From Caballeronia sp. dw_276 (GTDB lineage Bacteria; Pseudomonadota; Gammaproteobacteria; Burkholderiales; Burkholderiaceae), in contig NZ_JAAVUV010000006.1 of assembly GCF_018449635.1 (NCBI RefSeq), forward strand, positions 62,001 through 126,000: a stretch of 64,000 bases of DNA, written 5' to 3'. The notes below the pieces were generated by a model, which did no database searches, was not told the origin of the DNA, and was given only the letters and a program-made list of their open reading frames with translations. A program made the position numbers and the translations under genes. This document shows, piece after piece, positions 55,621 to 64,000 of the stretch (its first letter is position 1; each line of letters begins with the position of its first letter).

Positions 55621-55650
55621 GGTTAGAAGCCAACTTTTGAAGTACAGAAG

Positions 55651-55692
55651 ACCGCCCGGTCTTGCCTCATGGCAGGACTGGGCGGTTTTTTT
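55651..55692 (+). terminator. Strong rho-independent terminator after ppa
   Basis: ACCGCCCGGTCTTGCC (55651-55666) pairs, with one or two mismatches, with GGCAGGACTGGGCGGT (55671-55686), followed by eight T. It separates ppa from the convergent GIY-YIG gene. Confidence 0.9.
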
Positions 55693-56002
55693 ACGTCTCG
55701 ACCGGAGGGGCGTCTTCATCTTCAGCTTCTTCCGCTGGTATAACTTCCGCCAGCGTCAACTCACCCGCAACCAAGCGCCACTTCCGCGTCACCGTCAGCC
55801 GCTTCACCCAATACTCCGCCCGCGAAGCCTCCGCTCGCCCACTGAGCTCGAACGAAGCCCGCACGGCCACCGGCTTGCGCGATCGGGTATACCTCGCGCC
55901 ATCGCCGCTCAGGTGTTTGGCGAAACGCGCTTCGACATCGGTGGCAATCCCGGTGTAGAGACTTCCGTCGACGCATTCGATCAGATACAGAAACCAGGGC
56001 AT
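55691..56002 (-). CDS. GIY-YIG domain protein (YhbQ/UPF0213 type)
   Basis: A small protein of 103 residues made of a single GIY-YIG nuclease fold. The first strand reads WFLYLIECVDGSLYTGIATD, where YLI and YTG represent the paired GIY and YIG triplets. Then come RFAKHLSGDGARYTRSR with the conserved Arg and His/Tyr and a Glu in RAEYWVKRL. The C-terminus is acidic. The frame extends to 56413, but the ATG at 56002 gives the standard protein. YhbQ-like proteins are linked to DNA processing; the exact role is unsettled. Confidence 0.9.
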   Translation of the reverse strand: MPWFLYLIECVDGSLYTGIATDVEARFAKHLSGDGARYTRSRKPVAVRASFELSGRAEASRAEYWVKRLTVTRKWRLVAGELTLAEVIPAEEAEDEDAPPVET

Positions 56003-56161
56003 GAGGCGGAAGGTGAAAACCGGATGCCGCGCATTATCGCTTAAGCCCTGGCCATAAACCCCGCTCCGACAAAAACCCGCGACTTCGGCGAGAATAACTG
56101 TTCCGCGCTGCATCAAGCGCACGGCAGCAGCCACGAACAAGCCCGAAGCGAGGTAAGCCTG

Positions 56162-57301
56162 TTGAACCGCACGGTCGAAATACATGTAGTCGATTCGCTC
56201 GACACCGTGAGCCCGGACGAATGGAACCGTCTCGCCGGCGACAACCCGTTCGTCCGCCACGAATTCCTCTCGGCATTGCAGGACACGGGTTGCGCGGTCG
56301 CGCGAACCGGCTGGCGTCCGCATTTCCTGCTGCTCAAACGCGACGGCCAGCTTGCCGGCGTCATGCCGCTTTATCTCAAGAAACATTCGCGCGGCGAGTA
56401 CGTGTTCGATCACGCCTGGGCCGACGCCTTCGAGCGCAACGGCATTCCGTACTATCCGAAGGGGTTATCGGCGGTGCCGTTTTCGCCTGTGACCGGCCCG
56501 CGCCTGATCGCGGCCACGCACGAAGAGCGCGTGATGCTGGCGCGCGGGGCGATCGAATTGTCGAAGCAGCTGGAGCTTTCGTCGCTGCATGTGCTGTTTC
56601 CGCAGGAACAGGACCTTGAAGCGCTGACGGAAGCCGGTTACATGTTACGCGAAGGCGTGCAGTTTCATTGGGAGAACGCCCCGGGCGGCTATGAAAGCTT
56701 CGACGCGTTTCTCGCCACCATGAGCCACGACAAGCGCAAGAAGGTAAAGCAGGACCGCCGCCGCGTCACCGACGCCGGCGTGAGTTACACCTGGCTGCGC
56801 GGCGCGCAAATCGATACGGATGCGCTCGATTTCTTCTACGCGTGCTACGAAAACACGTATCGCGAGCACTGGAATCCGCCGTATTTATCGCGTGAATTCT
56901 TCGGCCAGATTCACGCGGCTGCGCCCGAAAGCATGCTGCTCGTGATCGCCGAAGCCGATGGCAAACGGCTCGCGTGCGCGCTGAACATGATCGGCGGCGA
57001 CGTGATGTTCGGCCGTTACTGGGGCACGAAAGAGTTTGTCTCGGGGCTCCATTTCGAGACGTGTTATATGCAGGGCATCGAATATTGCATCGTGAACGGG
57101 CTGGCGCGGTTCGAGGGCGGCGCGCAAGGCGTGCACAAGATGTCGCGCGGCATGCTGCCCACGCCGACGTGGTCCGCACATTGGGTCGCGGACCCCCGGT
57201 TCGCGCACGCGATCAGCGAGTTTCTGGACGAAGAAACGGCTGCAATGGATCAGCACATCCAGGAGCTCGAAGCGCACACGCCTTTCCGAAAAAAGGGTTA
57301 A
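56162..57301 (+). CDS. FemAB-like GNAT-fold acyltransferase (DUF482/peptidoglycan-biosynthesis type)
   Basis: A 379-residue protein of the FemAB-like family (Pfam PF04339) with two GNAT-type halves. Landmarks are NPFVRHEFLSALQDTG near the start, the mid-block GVQFHWENAPGGYESFDAFLA, KRKKVKQDRRRV, and ARFEGGAQGVHKMSRGMLPT near the end. The furthest in-frame start is TTG at 56162, with GAGG about 7 bases upstream; I accept it with caution. The N-terminus DTVSPDEWNRLAGDNPF is conserved in the family, so the coordinate is close. Cell-wall aminoacyl transfer is suggested by homology only. Confidence 0.85.
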   Translation: MNRTVEIHVVDSLDTVSPDEWNRLAGDNPFVRHEFLSALQDTGCAVARTGWRPHFLLLKRDGQLAGVMPLYLKKHSRGEYVFDHAWADAFERNGIPYYPKGLSAVPFSPVTGPRLIAATHEERVMLARGAIELSKQLELSSLHVLFPQEQDLEALTEAGYMLREGVQFHWENAPGGYESFDAFLATMSHDKRKKVKQDRRRVTDAGVSYTWLRGAQIDTDALDFFYACYENTYREHWNPPYLSREFFGQIHAAAPESMLLVIAEADGKRLACALNMIGGDVMFGRYWGTKEFVSGLHFETCYMQGIEYCIVNGLARFEGGAQGVHKMSRGMLPTPTWSAHWVADPRFAHAISEFLDEETAAMDQHIQELEAHTPFRKKG

Positions 57302-57460
57302 AGATCCGCACGATACCCGGCCAAATAGCCAACGTCGGAGCTAATACACGCCGGGAAACTGCAACTCGACTTATTATCATGTCGAAATGCTTTCGCTCTT
57401 GCAGCGATAACCCTCAACCCGTCATGCGCCGGAACAGGACCCCTGAATGCGGGGCATCGT

Positions 57461-59527
57461 ATGGACAAGCTCAAGATGAAAAACCGATTCTTCAACCTCT
57501 ATAGCCACGATTTCGCGCGCGTGGCGGTGGGTGTGCCGCGCTGCAAAGTCGCCGATCCTGCATTCAACGCAGCCGAAACCATCGAACTGGCGAAGCAGGC
57601 GGCGGCGAACGGCGCCGTGCTCGTGGCGTTCCCGGAGCTCGGCATCTCGGCTTATACGTGCGACGACCTGTTCCACCAGCGCGCCTTGCTCGACGCCTGT
57701 GAGGAGGCGCTTGCAACGGTGGTGGCGGCGTCGAAGAACTCGTCCATTGCAATGATCGTAGGCATGCCGTTGCGCGTGGAGCATACGCTTTTCAACTGCG
57801 CCGTTGTGATCGCGGGTGGCCGGATTCAGGGCGTCGTGCCGAAGAGCTATCTGCCGAATTACGGCGAGTTCTACGAAGCGCGGCAGTTCAGCGCGGCCGA
57901 AAACGCGTCGGTCGACCGGGTGAACTTGCTGGGATCGGACGTGCCGTTCGGATCGTCGCTGCTGTTCGAAATCGCCGATATGCCGCTGTTCCGCTTCCAC
58001 GTGGAGATTTGCGAGGACGTCTGGGTGCCGATTCCTCCGTCATCGTTTGCTGCGCTGGCGGGCGCGACCGTGCTGGTGAATTTGTCGGCGTCGAACGTGG
58101 TGGTGGGCAAGGCGGGCTACCGGCACCAACTGGTCTCGCAGCAATCCGCCCGATGCCTTTCCGCGTATCTGTACACATCGGCGGGACGGGGCGAATCAAC
58201 GACGGACCTCGCGTGGGACGGTCAGGCGATCATCTACGAAAACGGCGAGCTGCTCGCGGAATCCGAGCGTTTCCTGGATATGTCGCATCTTGTTTTCGCC
58301 GACATCGACCTTGAGCGCCTTTCGCGCGAACGCATGCGGCAGACCACGTTTGGCCAGTCGGTGCGACGTCACGCCGACGAAGTCTCCGCATTCGAAACCA
58401 TTCGCTTCGAGCTGGACCTTCCACTCACCCGTGCGTTGCCGCTCGACCGCGTGGTGGAGCGGTTCCCCTACGTGCCGTCGGACGCGAAGCGCCGTGACGA
58501 GCGCTGCAACGAGGTCTACAACATCCAGGTGCAGGCGCTCGTGCAGCGCTTGTCGGCGAGTGGCATTTCGAAGGTGGTGATCGGTATCTCGGGGGGGCTT
58601 GATTCAACGCACGCGTTGCTCGTCTGCGCGAAGGCCATGGACCGTCTCAAGCTGCCGCGCACGAACATCCTCGGCGTGACCATGCCGGGTTTTGCAACCA
58701 GTGACCGGACCTTGTCCCAAGCACGGCAACTGATGGAAGTGGTCGGCTGCTCAGCAAGCGAAATCGATATCCGCCCAAGTTGCGAGCAGATGCTGAAGGA
58801 CCTCGGTCACCCGTATGCTTCCGGCAAGGAAGAGTACGACATCACGTTCGAGAACGTTCAGGCAGGGGAACGGACGAATCATCTGTTCCGGCTCGCCAAC
58901 TTCAAGGGCGGCATCGTGATCGGGACGGGCGATCTGAGCGAGCTCGCGCTTGGATGGTGCACCTACGGCGTGGGCGATCACATGTCGCACTACAACGTGA
59001 ACGCCAGCGTCCCGAAAACGCTGATCACGCATCTGGTCCGGTGGGTCGCCGAGACGGGACAGATCGGCAATTCCGGCTCGGACGTCCTGATCAACATCCT
59101 GAATACCGATATCAGTCCCGAACTCGTTCCGGGCAAAGCGAATGGTGCACCCGAGCAGAAAACAGAGAGCGTGATCGGGCCGTACGAGTTGCAGGACTTC
59201 AACCTTTACTACACGCTGCGCTTCGGCTTCTCGCCGTCCAAGGTGGCGTTCCTTGCATACACGGCCTGGAAGGATCGCGACGCGGGCGACTGGCCGGAAG
59301 GGGCTCACGTTGCGCGCAACCAGTACGAGTTGGGCGACATCAAACGCAACCTTGGCATCTTCCTCGACCGCTTCTTCAGAACCAGCCAGTTCAAGCGTTC
59401 CTGTATTCCGAATGCGCCGAAGGTCGGCACCGGTGGTTCACTTTCGCCGCGGGGCGACTGGCGCGCACCGAGCGATTCGGAATCCATCGTCTGGATGAAC
59501 GATTTGAAGAACATTCCTGCGGATTGA
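57461..59527 (+). CDS. nadE: Glutamine-dependent NAD+ synthase
   Basis: Makes NAD+ from nicotinic-acid adenine dinucleotide, ATP and glutamine. The 688-residue protein joins an N-terminal nitrilase-type glutaminase to a C-terminal synthetase. The catalytic triad is the Glu in FPELGIS, the Lys in VPKSYLPNY and the Cys in [10 protein letters not shown]. The ATP-pyrophosphatase loop [11 protein letters not shown] lies near residue 378. This is the long form known from Mycobacterium. The start may be 57461 or the ATG five codons later. It lies 193 bases upstream of glnB, which is of regulatory interest. Confidence 0.96.
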   Translation: MDKLKMKNRFFNLYSHDFARVAVGVPRCKVADPAFNAAETIELAKQAAANGAVLVAFPELGISAYTCDDLFHQRALLDACEEALATVVAASKNSSIAMIVGMPLRVEHTLFNCAVVIAGGRIQGVVPKSYLPNYGEFYEARQFSAAENASVDRVNLLGSDVPFGSSLLFEIADMPLFRFHVEICEDVWVPIPPSSFAALAGATVLVNLSASNVVVGKAGYRHQLVSQQSARCLSAYLYTSAGRGESTTDLAWDGQAIIYENGELLAESERFLDMSHLVFADIDLERLSRERMRQTTFGQSVRRHADEVSAFETIRFELDLPLTRALPLDRVVERFPYVPSDAKRRDERCNEVYNIQVQALVQRLSASGISKVVIGISGGLDSTHALLVCAKAMDRLKLPRTNILGVTMPGFATSDRTLSQARQLMEVVGCSASEIDIRPSCEQMLKDLGHPYASGKEEYDITFENVQAGERTNHLFRLANFKGGIVIGTGDLSELALGWCTYGVGDHMSHYNVNASVPKTLITHLVRWVAETGQIGNSGSDVLINILNTDISPELVPGKANGAPEQKTESVIGPYELQDFNLYYTLRFGFSPSKVAFLAYTAWKDRDAGDWPEGAHVARNQYELGDIKRNLGIFLDRFFRTSQFKRSCIPNAPKVGTGGSLSPRGDWRAPSDSESIVWMNDLKNIPAD

Positions 59528-59608
59528 GGCGTTTGCACCAGATTTGCGCGTGAAATCCGCGTATATCGGTGAGTTTCGGCGAGATCTTCAGGTGTTGGAG
59601 CGAGATGC

Positions 59609-60059
<451 letters not shown>

Positions 60060-60074
60060 GCGGACTTCGTGCAA

Positions 60075-60110
60075 AAGCGGCCTGACGCAGCTTCAGGCCG
60101 TTATACGCTT
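60075..60110 (+). terminator. Probable terminator after glnB
   Basis: CGGCCTGA (60078-60085) pairs with TCAGGCCG (60093-60100) around a 7-base loop, then TTATACGCTTT. The U-tract is interrupted, so the strength is moderate. Confidence 0.5.
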
Positions 60111-60270
60111 TAAGCGCGACCAACTGACGGTCGGGCTTGTCTTTTGACGTTATCGGCCGAGTCCGATGGCGTGTCCCGTTTTGCCCCCGTTCTGCATCTC
60201 CCCGTCATCAATGTAAATATTCGTTGCGGTACTATCAGCGTCCCTGTGTGCTTTTTGTAAGGATTTGTGG

Positions 60271-62028
60271 ATGCATCACGCGATCGGCTTCATACAAGAT
60301 CTGGCGGTAATCATGGCGATCGCAGGCGTCGTCACCGTGTTATTTCATCGCCTGAAGCAGCCAGTCGTGTTGGGGTATATCGTGGCGGGCGTGATTATCG
60401 GGCCGTACACGCCGCCTTTTCAGCTTATTCACGACGAAGCCACCATCCAGACGCTCGGCGAACTCGGCGTGGTGTTCCTGATGTTTTCGCTCGGGCTCGA
60501 ATTCAGCCTGAAAAAGCTTTTCAAGGTCGGGGCGACGGCTTTCGTGGCGGCCGCGTCCGAGATCGTGCTGATGATCTGGATTGGCTATGAAATCGGTCAA
60601 TGGTTCGGCTGGAACGCGATGGATTCACTGTTCCTCGGCGCCATGCTGGCCATTTCTTCGACCACGATCATCGTCAAGGCGCTCTCCGAACTCGGCATGA
60701 AGGGCGAGCCGTTCGCGCAACTGATCTTTGGCATTTTGATTGTCGAGGACATTCTCGCGATCGCCATGCTTGTGCTGTTGTCGGGTATCGCGCAGACGGG
60801 ATCGGTGTCGGCGGGCGTGGCGTTCATCACGCTTGGAAAGTTGCTGCTGTTCATGACGGTATCGATGGTCATCGGCATCCTGATCGTGCCGCGTGCACTG
60901 GATTACGTTGCCAAGGCCAAGAGTGACGAGATGCTGCTCGTCACGGTGCTTGGCTTCTGTTTCGGCTTCTGTTTGCTTGTCGTGAAGCTGGACTACAGCA
61001 TCGCGTTGGGGGCGTTTTTGATTGGCGCAATCATGGCCGAATCGCGAAACCTGCAGCGGATCGAGCACCTGATCGCGCCGGTTCGCGACATGTTTTCTGC
61101 CATCTTTTTCGTGACCATCGGGCTGATGCTCAATCCGGCGGTGCTCGTCGATTACTGGTGGCCGATTACCGTCATCACCATCGCGGTGGTGTTCGGCAAG
61201 ATTGTGTCGTGCGGGCTCGGGACTTTCCTTGCGGGCAGGGACGGGCGCACGTCGATGCGCGTCGGCATGAGCGTCGCGCAGATCGGGGAGTTCTCGTTCA
61301 TCATCGCGTCGCTGGGGGTATCGCTGAAAGTGACGAGCAGTTTCCTGTATCCGATCGCAGTCGCGGTCTCCGCGTTGACCACGTTGTTCACGCCATACCT
61401 GATCAAGGCGGCCGATCCGATCACGCGGCGTATCGCCCGGTCCATGCCGGTTCCGGTCGCCAATACGTTCGGTTTGTATTCGCAATGGCTCGCGAGCCTT
61501 TCGCCCGATACATCCGGCCCGACGCTCTTCAGCATGACGCGGCGGATCGTGCTGCAGATAGCGGTCAATCTTGCGCTGGTCGCCGCCATCTTTCTCGCGG
61601 CCTCCTATTCGGCACCGGTAGCCACGAGCTATCTGGCCCGCTGGCTGCCTTCCAACGACGCGCAGCGCGTCGCCATCTGGAGCGCCGCATTGCTGGTATC
61701 GATGCCGTTTCTCGTCGCGGTTTACCGGAAGCTCGAGTCGCTTGCGTTGATGCTGGCCGAAGTCAGCGTGCAGCCGGCGAAGGCAGGGCGCTTCACCAGC
61801 GCGTTGCGCTCCGCGATCTCCGGCCTGATCCCGATTCTCGCGATGTTCGGGGTCTTCTTGCTGGTCACCGTATTGTCGGGCGGCATTCTTCCGCCATTCG
61901 GCCTGATGATTGCGGTGCTTGTCTGCGCGGCGCTGTTGCTGACCGTGTTATGGCGCTGGTGCGTGAAGATCCACGCGACGATGCAGATCGCGCTGCGAGA
62001 AACTTTTGAAGAGCCGCGGGATCATTGA
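60271..62028 (+). CDS. CPA2-family monovalent cation:proton antiporter (Kef-type)
   Basis: An inner-membrane antiporter or K+ efflux protein of 585 residues. The conserved core includes LKQPVVLGYIVAGVIIGPYTPPF, GVVFLMFSLGLEFSLKKL, ISSTTIIVKALSELG and AFLIGAIMAESRNLQRIEHLI, where the acidic residue after GAIMAE lies in the ion path. Twelve core helices are followed by more C-terminal helices and no TrkA-N/RCK domain, unlike KefB or YbaL. A TTG at 60265 is in frame, but the ATG at 60271 has AAGGA at 7 bases and is preferred. Its specific ion is unknown. Confidence 0.9.
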   Translation: MHHAIGFIQDLAVIMAIAGVVTVLFHRLKQPVVLGYIVAGVIIGPYTPPFQLIHDEATIQTLGELGVVFLMFSLGLEFSLKKLFKVGATAFVAAASEIVLMIWIGYEIGQWFGWNAMDSLFLGAMLAISSTTIIVKALSELGMKGEPFAQLIFGILIVEDILAIAMLVLLSGIAQTGSVSAGVAFITLGKLLLFMTVSMVIGILIVPRALDYVAKAKSDEMLLVTVLGFCFGFCLLVVKLDYSIALGAFLIGAIMAESRNLQRIEHLIAPVRDMFSAIFFVTIGLMLNPAVLVDYWWPITVITIAVVFGKIVSCGLGTFLAGRDGRTSMRVGMSVAQIGEFSFIIASLGVSLKVTSSFLYPIAVAVSALTTLFTPYLIKAADPITRRIARSMPVPVANTFGLYSQWLASLSPDTSGPTLFSMTRRIVLQIAVNLALVAAIFLAASYSAPVATSYLARWLPSNDAQRVAIWSAALLVSMPFLVAVYRKLESLALMLAEVSVQPAKAGRFTSALRSAISGLIPILAMFGVFLLVTVLSGGILPPFGLMIAVLVCAALLLTVLWRWCVKIHATMQIALRETFEEPRDH

Positions 62029-62150
62029 TTAGCATGAAATGTTTCTTTCCTCTGGTAATGTGAGCAATTGTTTGATGGTTTGCCGCCCCCGGACCAGAGG
62101 CGGATAATTGAACTCTGACCATTCTTAAAGCGCACTGCGCCTCTATCGGA

Positions 62151-63608
62151 ATGAGCGAAAACAAGTCGTCAAACTCGGGCAAGCCCGAAAATACCGCGGG
62201 TTCAATGGGCTCCGGTTCGCACTCAGGTGCGCATATCCCCAATCCCGATCCGGCCGTCCCGTCCGCGTCATCCCAAAAAACCACCGATGTCCCCGCGGCC
62301 GCGCAGCCAGGCCCCGGTGCAAGCGCTGCGGAGCGGGCCTCGACGGATGCGCCATCGAGCGCATCGACCGTCGAACCCGTCGACGCAGCCAAAGCCCAGC
62401 GCGACGATGCAGCCGAAGCTCGCAAGTCGGCGGCGAGCGCTACGTCCGCGCAAGAAAGTGCGGCCCATGCGCCATCCGCGAGCAAGCCGCTTGGTCTAAA
62501 GCCGGGCTTGGCCGCGGAGATCGAGTCGGCGACCGAAGCGCAGGCGAGCCTCGCGGAAGAGGTCCAAACCGCGACCGAAGCGCAAGCCGCGGAAACCGTG
62601 GAAATAAACACGGAAACCGTGACATCGCGCGCCAGTGCACTGCCTCCGGAATTCACGGCGGCGCCTGATTTCGGCACGTTCCATCCGCCGCCCATACCGC
62701 CGGAAGCGCCTGGCGGCAAGCAAGCGCCGCCCGCTTATTTGCGACAGAGCGATTCCGCATGGTCGGTGTTCGGCCGCGTGATCAAGGCGCGTGCCCGGCA
62801 GATCTTCGATCGCGCCGGACAGCGCATCACGCAACGAACACTGAAGATTGGTGTATCGGCGCGGATCTTCCACCCTGAACCGGGTGCCAAAGGCCTGCGC
62901 GGCAAGACGCTTCAGTACCTGGAAGAATCGATTGCACACTGGGTGATGTCGCGCGACGTGCTCGTGTTCATGATCCCAACGGTCGGTCATCAGGGCATGC
63001 TGCATCCGAGCAACATCCGGCTGCGCGATTACGCCAAGCATCTCGATGGCCTGTTGCTTCAGGGCGGCGCGGATGTATCGCCGCAATCCTACGCGGAAGC
63101 GGCGACGCGCCACGAATGGCCCGGGGACCGTGTCCGCGACATGTATGAGCTTGAGCTGCTGCATGAGTTCATCGAGTCGGGCAAGCCGGTCCTCGGCGTA
63201 TGCCGCGGTTGTCAGCTCATCAACGTGGCGTTCGGCGGCACGCTGTATCAGGACATTGCCACCGACGTCCCGACGGCCGGCATCCACGTCAATGAGCAAT
63301 ACGACCAGCATCGTCATCCGATTCGTTTCCCCGATGGCTCGACGCTCGTCAACATGTTCCCCGGCCGCCGCGACGCGCTCGTCAATTCGATCCACCATCA
63401 GGCAGTCAAGACGATTGGCCGCGATCTGAACATCGAGGCGGTATCTGCGGCGGATGGCATTATCGAAGCCGTGCGTTACAGGAAGGCGCCGTTCGTGATG
63501 GGCGTGCAATGGCATCCGGAGTTTCATCGTGCGGGCGGCGACGAGTTGCTCGACTGCACGCCGCTGCTCGATACATTCCTGCGCGTGGCGCGCGAAACGC
63601 GCTTCTGA
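62151..63608 (+). CDS. Class-I glutamine amidotransferase-like hydrolase (peptidase C26) with long disordered N-terminus
   Basis: A 485-residue protein. Residues from about 235 to the end form a C26/PuuD-like gamma-glutamyl hydrolase domain: KHLDGLLLQGGADVSPQSYA, nucleophile Cys near residue 351 in VLGVCRGCQLINVAFGG, and His/Glu in VQWHPEFH near 454. Related enzymes cleave gamma-glutamyl-GABA or similar amides. The first 190 or so residues are Ala/Ser/Thr/Glu-rich with no hydrophobic stretch and are probably disordered. This extension is unusual for PuuD-type enzymes. It stands alone and is closed by a bidirectional terminator. Confidence 0.88.
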   Translation: MSENKSSNSGKPENTAGSMGSGSHSGAHIPNPDPAVPSASSQKTTDVPAAAQPGPGASAAERASTDAPSSASTVEPVDAAKAQRDDAAEARKSAASATSAQESAAHAPSASKPLGLKPGLAAEIESATEAQASLAEEVQTATEAQAAETVEINTETVTSRASALPPEFTAAPDFGTFHPPPIPPEAPGGKQAPPAYLRQSDSAWSVFGRVIKARARQIFDRAGQRITQRTLKIGVSARIFHPEPGAKGLRGKTLQYLEESIAHWVMSRDVLVFMIPTVGHQGMLHPSNIRLRDYAKHLDGLLLQGGADVSPQSYAEAATRHEWPGDRVRDMYELELLHEFIESGKPVLGVCRGCQLINVAFGGTLYQDIATDVPTAGIHVNEQYDQHRHPIRFPDGSTLVNMFPGRRDALVNSIHHQAVKTIGRDLNIEAVSAADGIIEAVRYRKAPFVMGVQWHPEFHRAGGDELLDCTPLLDTFLRVARETRF

Positions 63609-63640
63609 AGCTGCGTTCGGAACGAGCTATGCAAAACGAC

Positions 63641-63674
63641 AAAGGCCGCTTCAACGTCAGTTGAAGCGGCCTTT
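63641..63674. terminator. Bidirectional rho-independent terminator
   Basis: AAAGGCCGCTTCAA (63641-63654) and TTGAAGCGGCCTTT (63661-63674) form a perfect 14-bp stem with loop CGTCAG. A and T runs at the two ends serve both strands; it lies between convergent genes. Confidence 0.92.
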
Positions 63675-63696
63675 GATTTGTTTGCGGCAATGAAAC

Positions 63697-64000
63697 TTAC
63701 TGCACGATTCCCGCTTCGTTCTGATCCTGAAGCTGCTTGACCTGCTGTTGCAGCGCGCGCAAACGGCGCTCGGCGTTGGATTTGTCGTTCTGCAACGCCA
63801 TGGATTCAGCCTGCATTTGCTGCTGCCGTTGCGACACTTCGCTTTCCTGTGCGCGGGCAATGGAAAGGTCCGCTGTCAGCCGCTGCGCCCGATCGTTCGA
63901 CACCGCGATCACGCGTTCCAGCAACGCCTTTTGCGCCTGCAGTTGCGTGCGCTGGATCTCGCCCTCGGCGAGCGAATAACTCTTCCGCGCGAACTGCGCA
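63697..64000 (-). CDS. Coiled-coil protein, start cut by window end
   Basis: The last 100 or so residues of a minus-strand protein; the frame stays open to base 64000, so the start lies outside. The visible part is almost entirely heptad-like and rich in Gln, Glu, Arg, Ala and Leu (for example SYSLAEGEIQRTQLQAQKAL and RRLRALQQQVKQLQDQNE), predicting a long helix or coiled coil. I do not recognise the family with confidence; Burkholderia DUF2968-type proteins are one guess. It ends beside the bidirectional terminator. Confidence 0.7.
   Translation of the reverse strand, partial: AQFARKSYSLAEGEIQRTQLQAQKALLERVIAVSNDRAQRLTADLSIARAQESEVSQRQQQMQAESMALQNDKSNAERRLRALQQQVKQLQDQNEAGIVQ

Overview
The window reads as a chromosomal segment from a high-GC betaproteobacterium of the Burkholderiaceae, most likely the Paraburkholderia/Caballeronia/Burkholderia group. 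The evidence is the waaC-kdoO-waaA inner-core block with a Kdo hydroxylase, the urt-ure nitrogen cluster, a Mycobacterium-length glutamine-dependent NadE beside a PII gene, and uniform Burkholderia-like codon use. I saw no transposase, phage gene, tRNA, rRNA or CRISPR array. Both ends cut a gene: a tyrosine autokinase on the left and a coiled-coil protein on the right.

Region 1 (1-20.2 kb) is the right-hand part of an exopolysaccharide locus. It carries a Wzc/BceF-type chain-length kinase, gmd and fcl (making GDP-L-fucose), a GT4 enzyme, WcaI- and WcaF-like proteins, a GMC-type FAD oxidoreductase, more GT4 enzymes, a Wzy/ligase-type membrane protein, two acyltransferase-3 proteins, a Wzx-type flippase and a small exported protein of unknown function. 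The logic is colanic-acid-like: sugar-nucleotide synthesis, unit assembly and decoration, flipping, polymerisation, export. The outer-membrane exporter and the initiating transferase are not seen and probably lie to the left.

Region 2 (20.2-23.3 kb) holds an oxalate/formate-family MFS transporter with its 48-residue partner, and an alpha/beta hydrolase of the non-heme chloroperoxidase type. Region 3 (23.3-30.8 kb) is a second, co-linear surface-polysaccharide locus: a WecA-like polyprenyl-phosphate sugar transferase, galE, GT4, GT2, a Wzx-type flippase and, divergently, phosphomannomutase/phosphoglucomutase. No polymerase is seen in it. Region 4 (30.8-36.4 kb) starts with a roughly 740-bp inverted repeat, followed by lipid A-core genes waaC, kdoO and waaA and a convergent glycosyltransferase.

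Region 5 (36.5-51.1 kb, minus strand) is a urea module: urtABCDE urea ABC transporter, ureD, then ureABCEFG. A complete polar amino-acid ABC transporter sits between ureD and ureA. Good sigma-54 promoter matches lie upstream of urtA and of the amino-acid transporter, which implies nitrogen control of both halves. Region 6 (51.1-54.8 kb) is an aldehyde dehydrogenase, SDR and MFS catabolic cassette. Region 7 (55-64 kb) is mostly housekeeping: ppa, a GIY-YIG protein, a FemAB-like acyltransferase, nadE next to glnB, a CPA2 antiporter, a class-I amidotransferase hydrolase with a long disordered N-terminus, and the cut coiled-coil gene.
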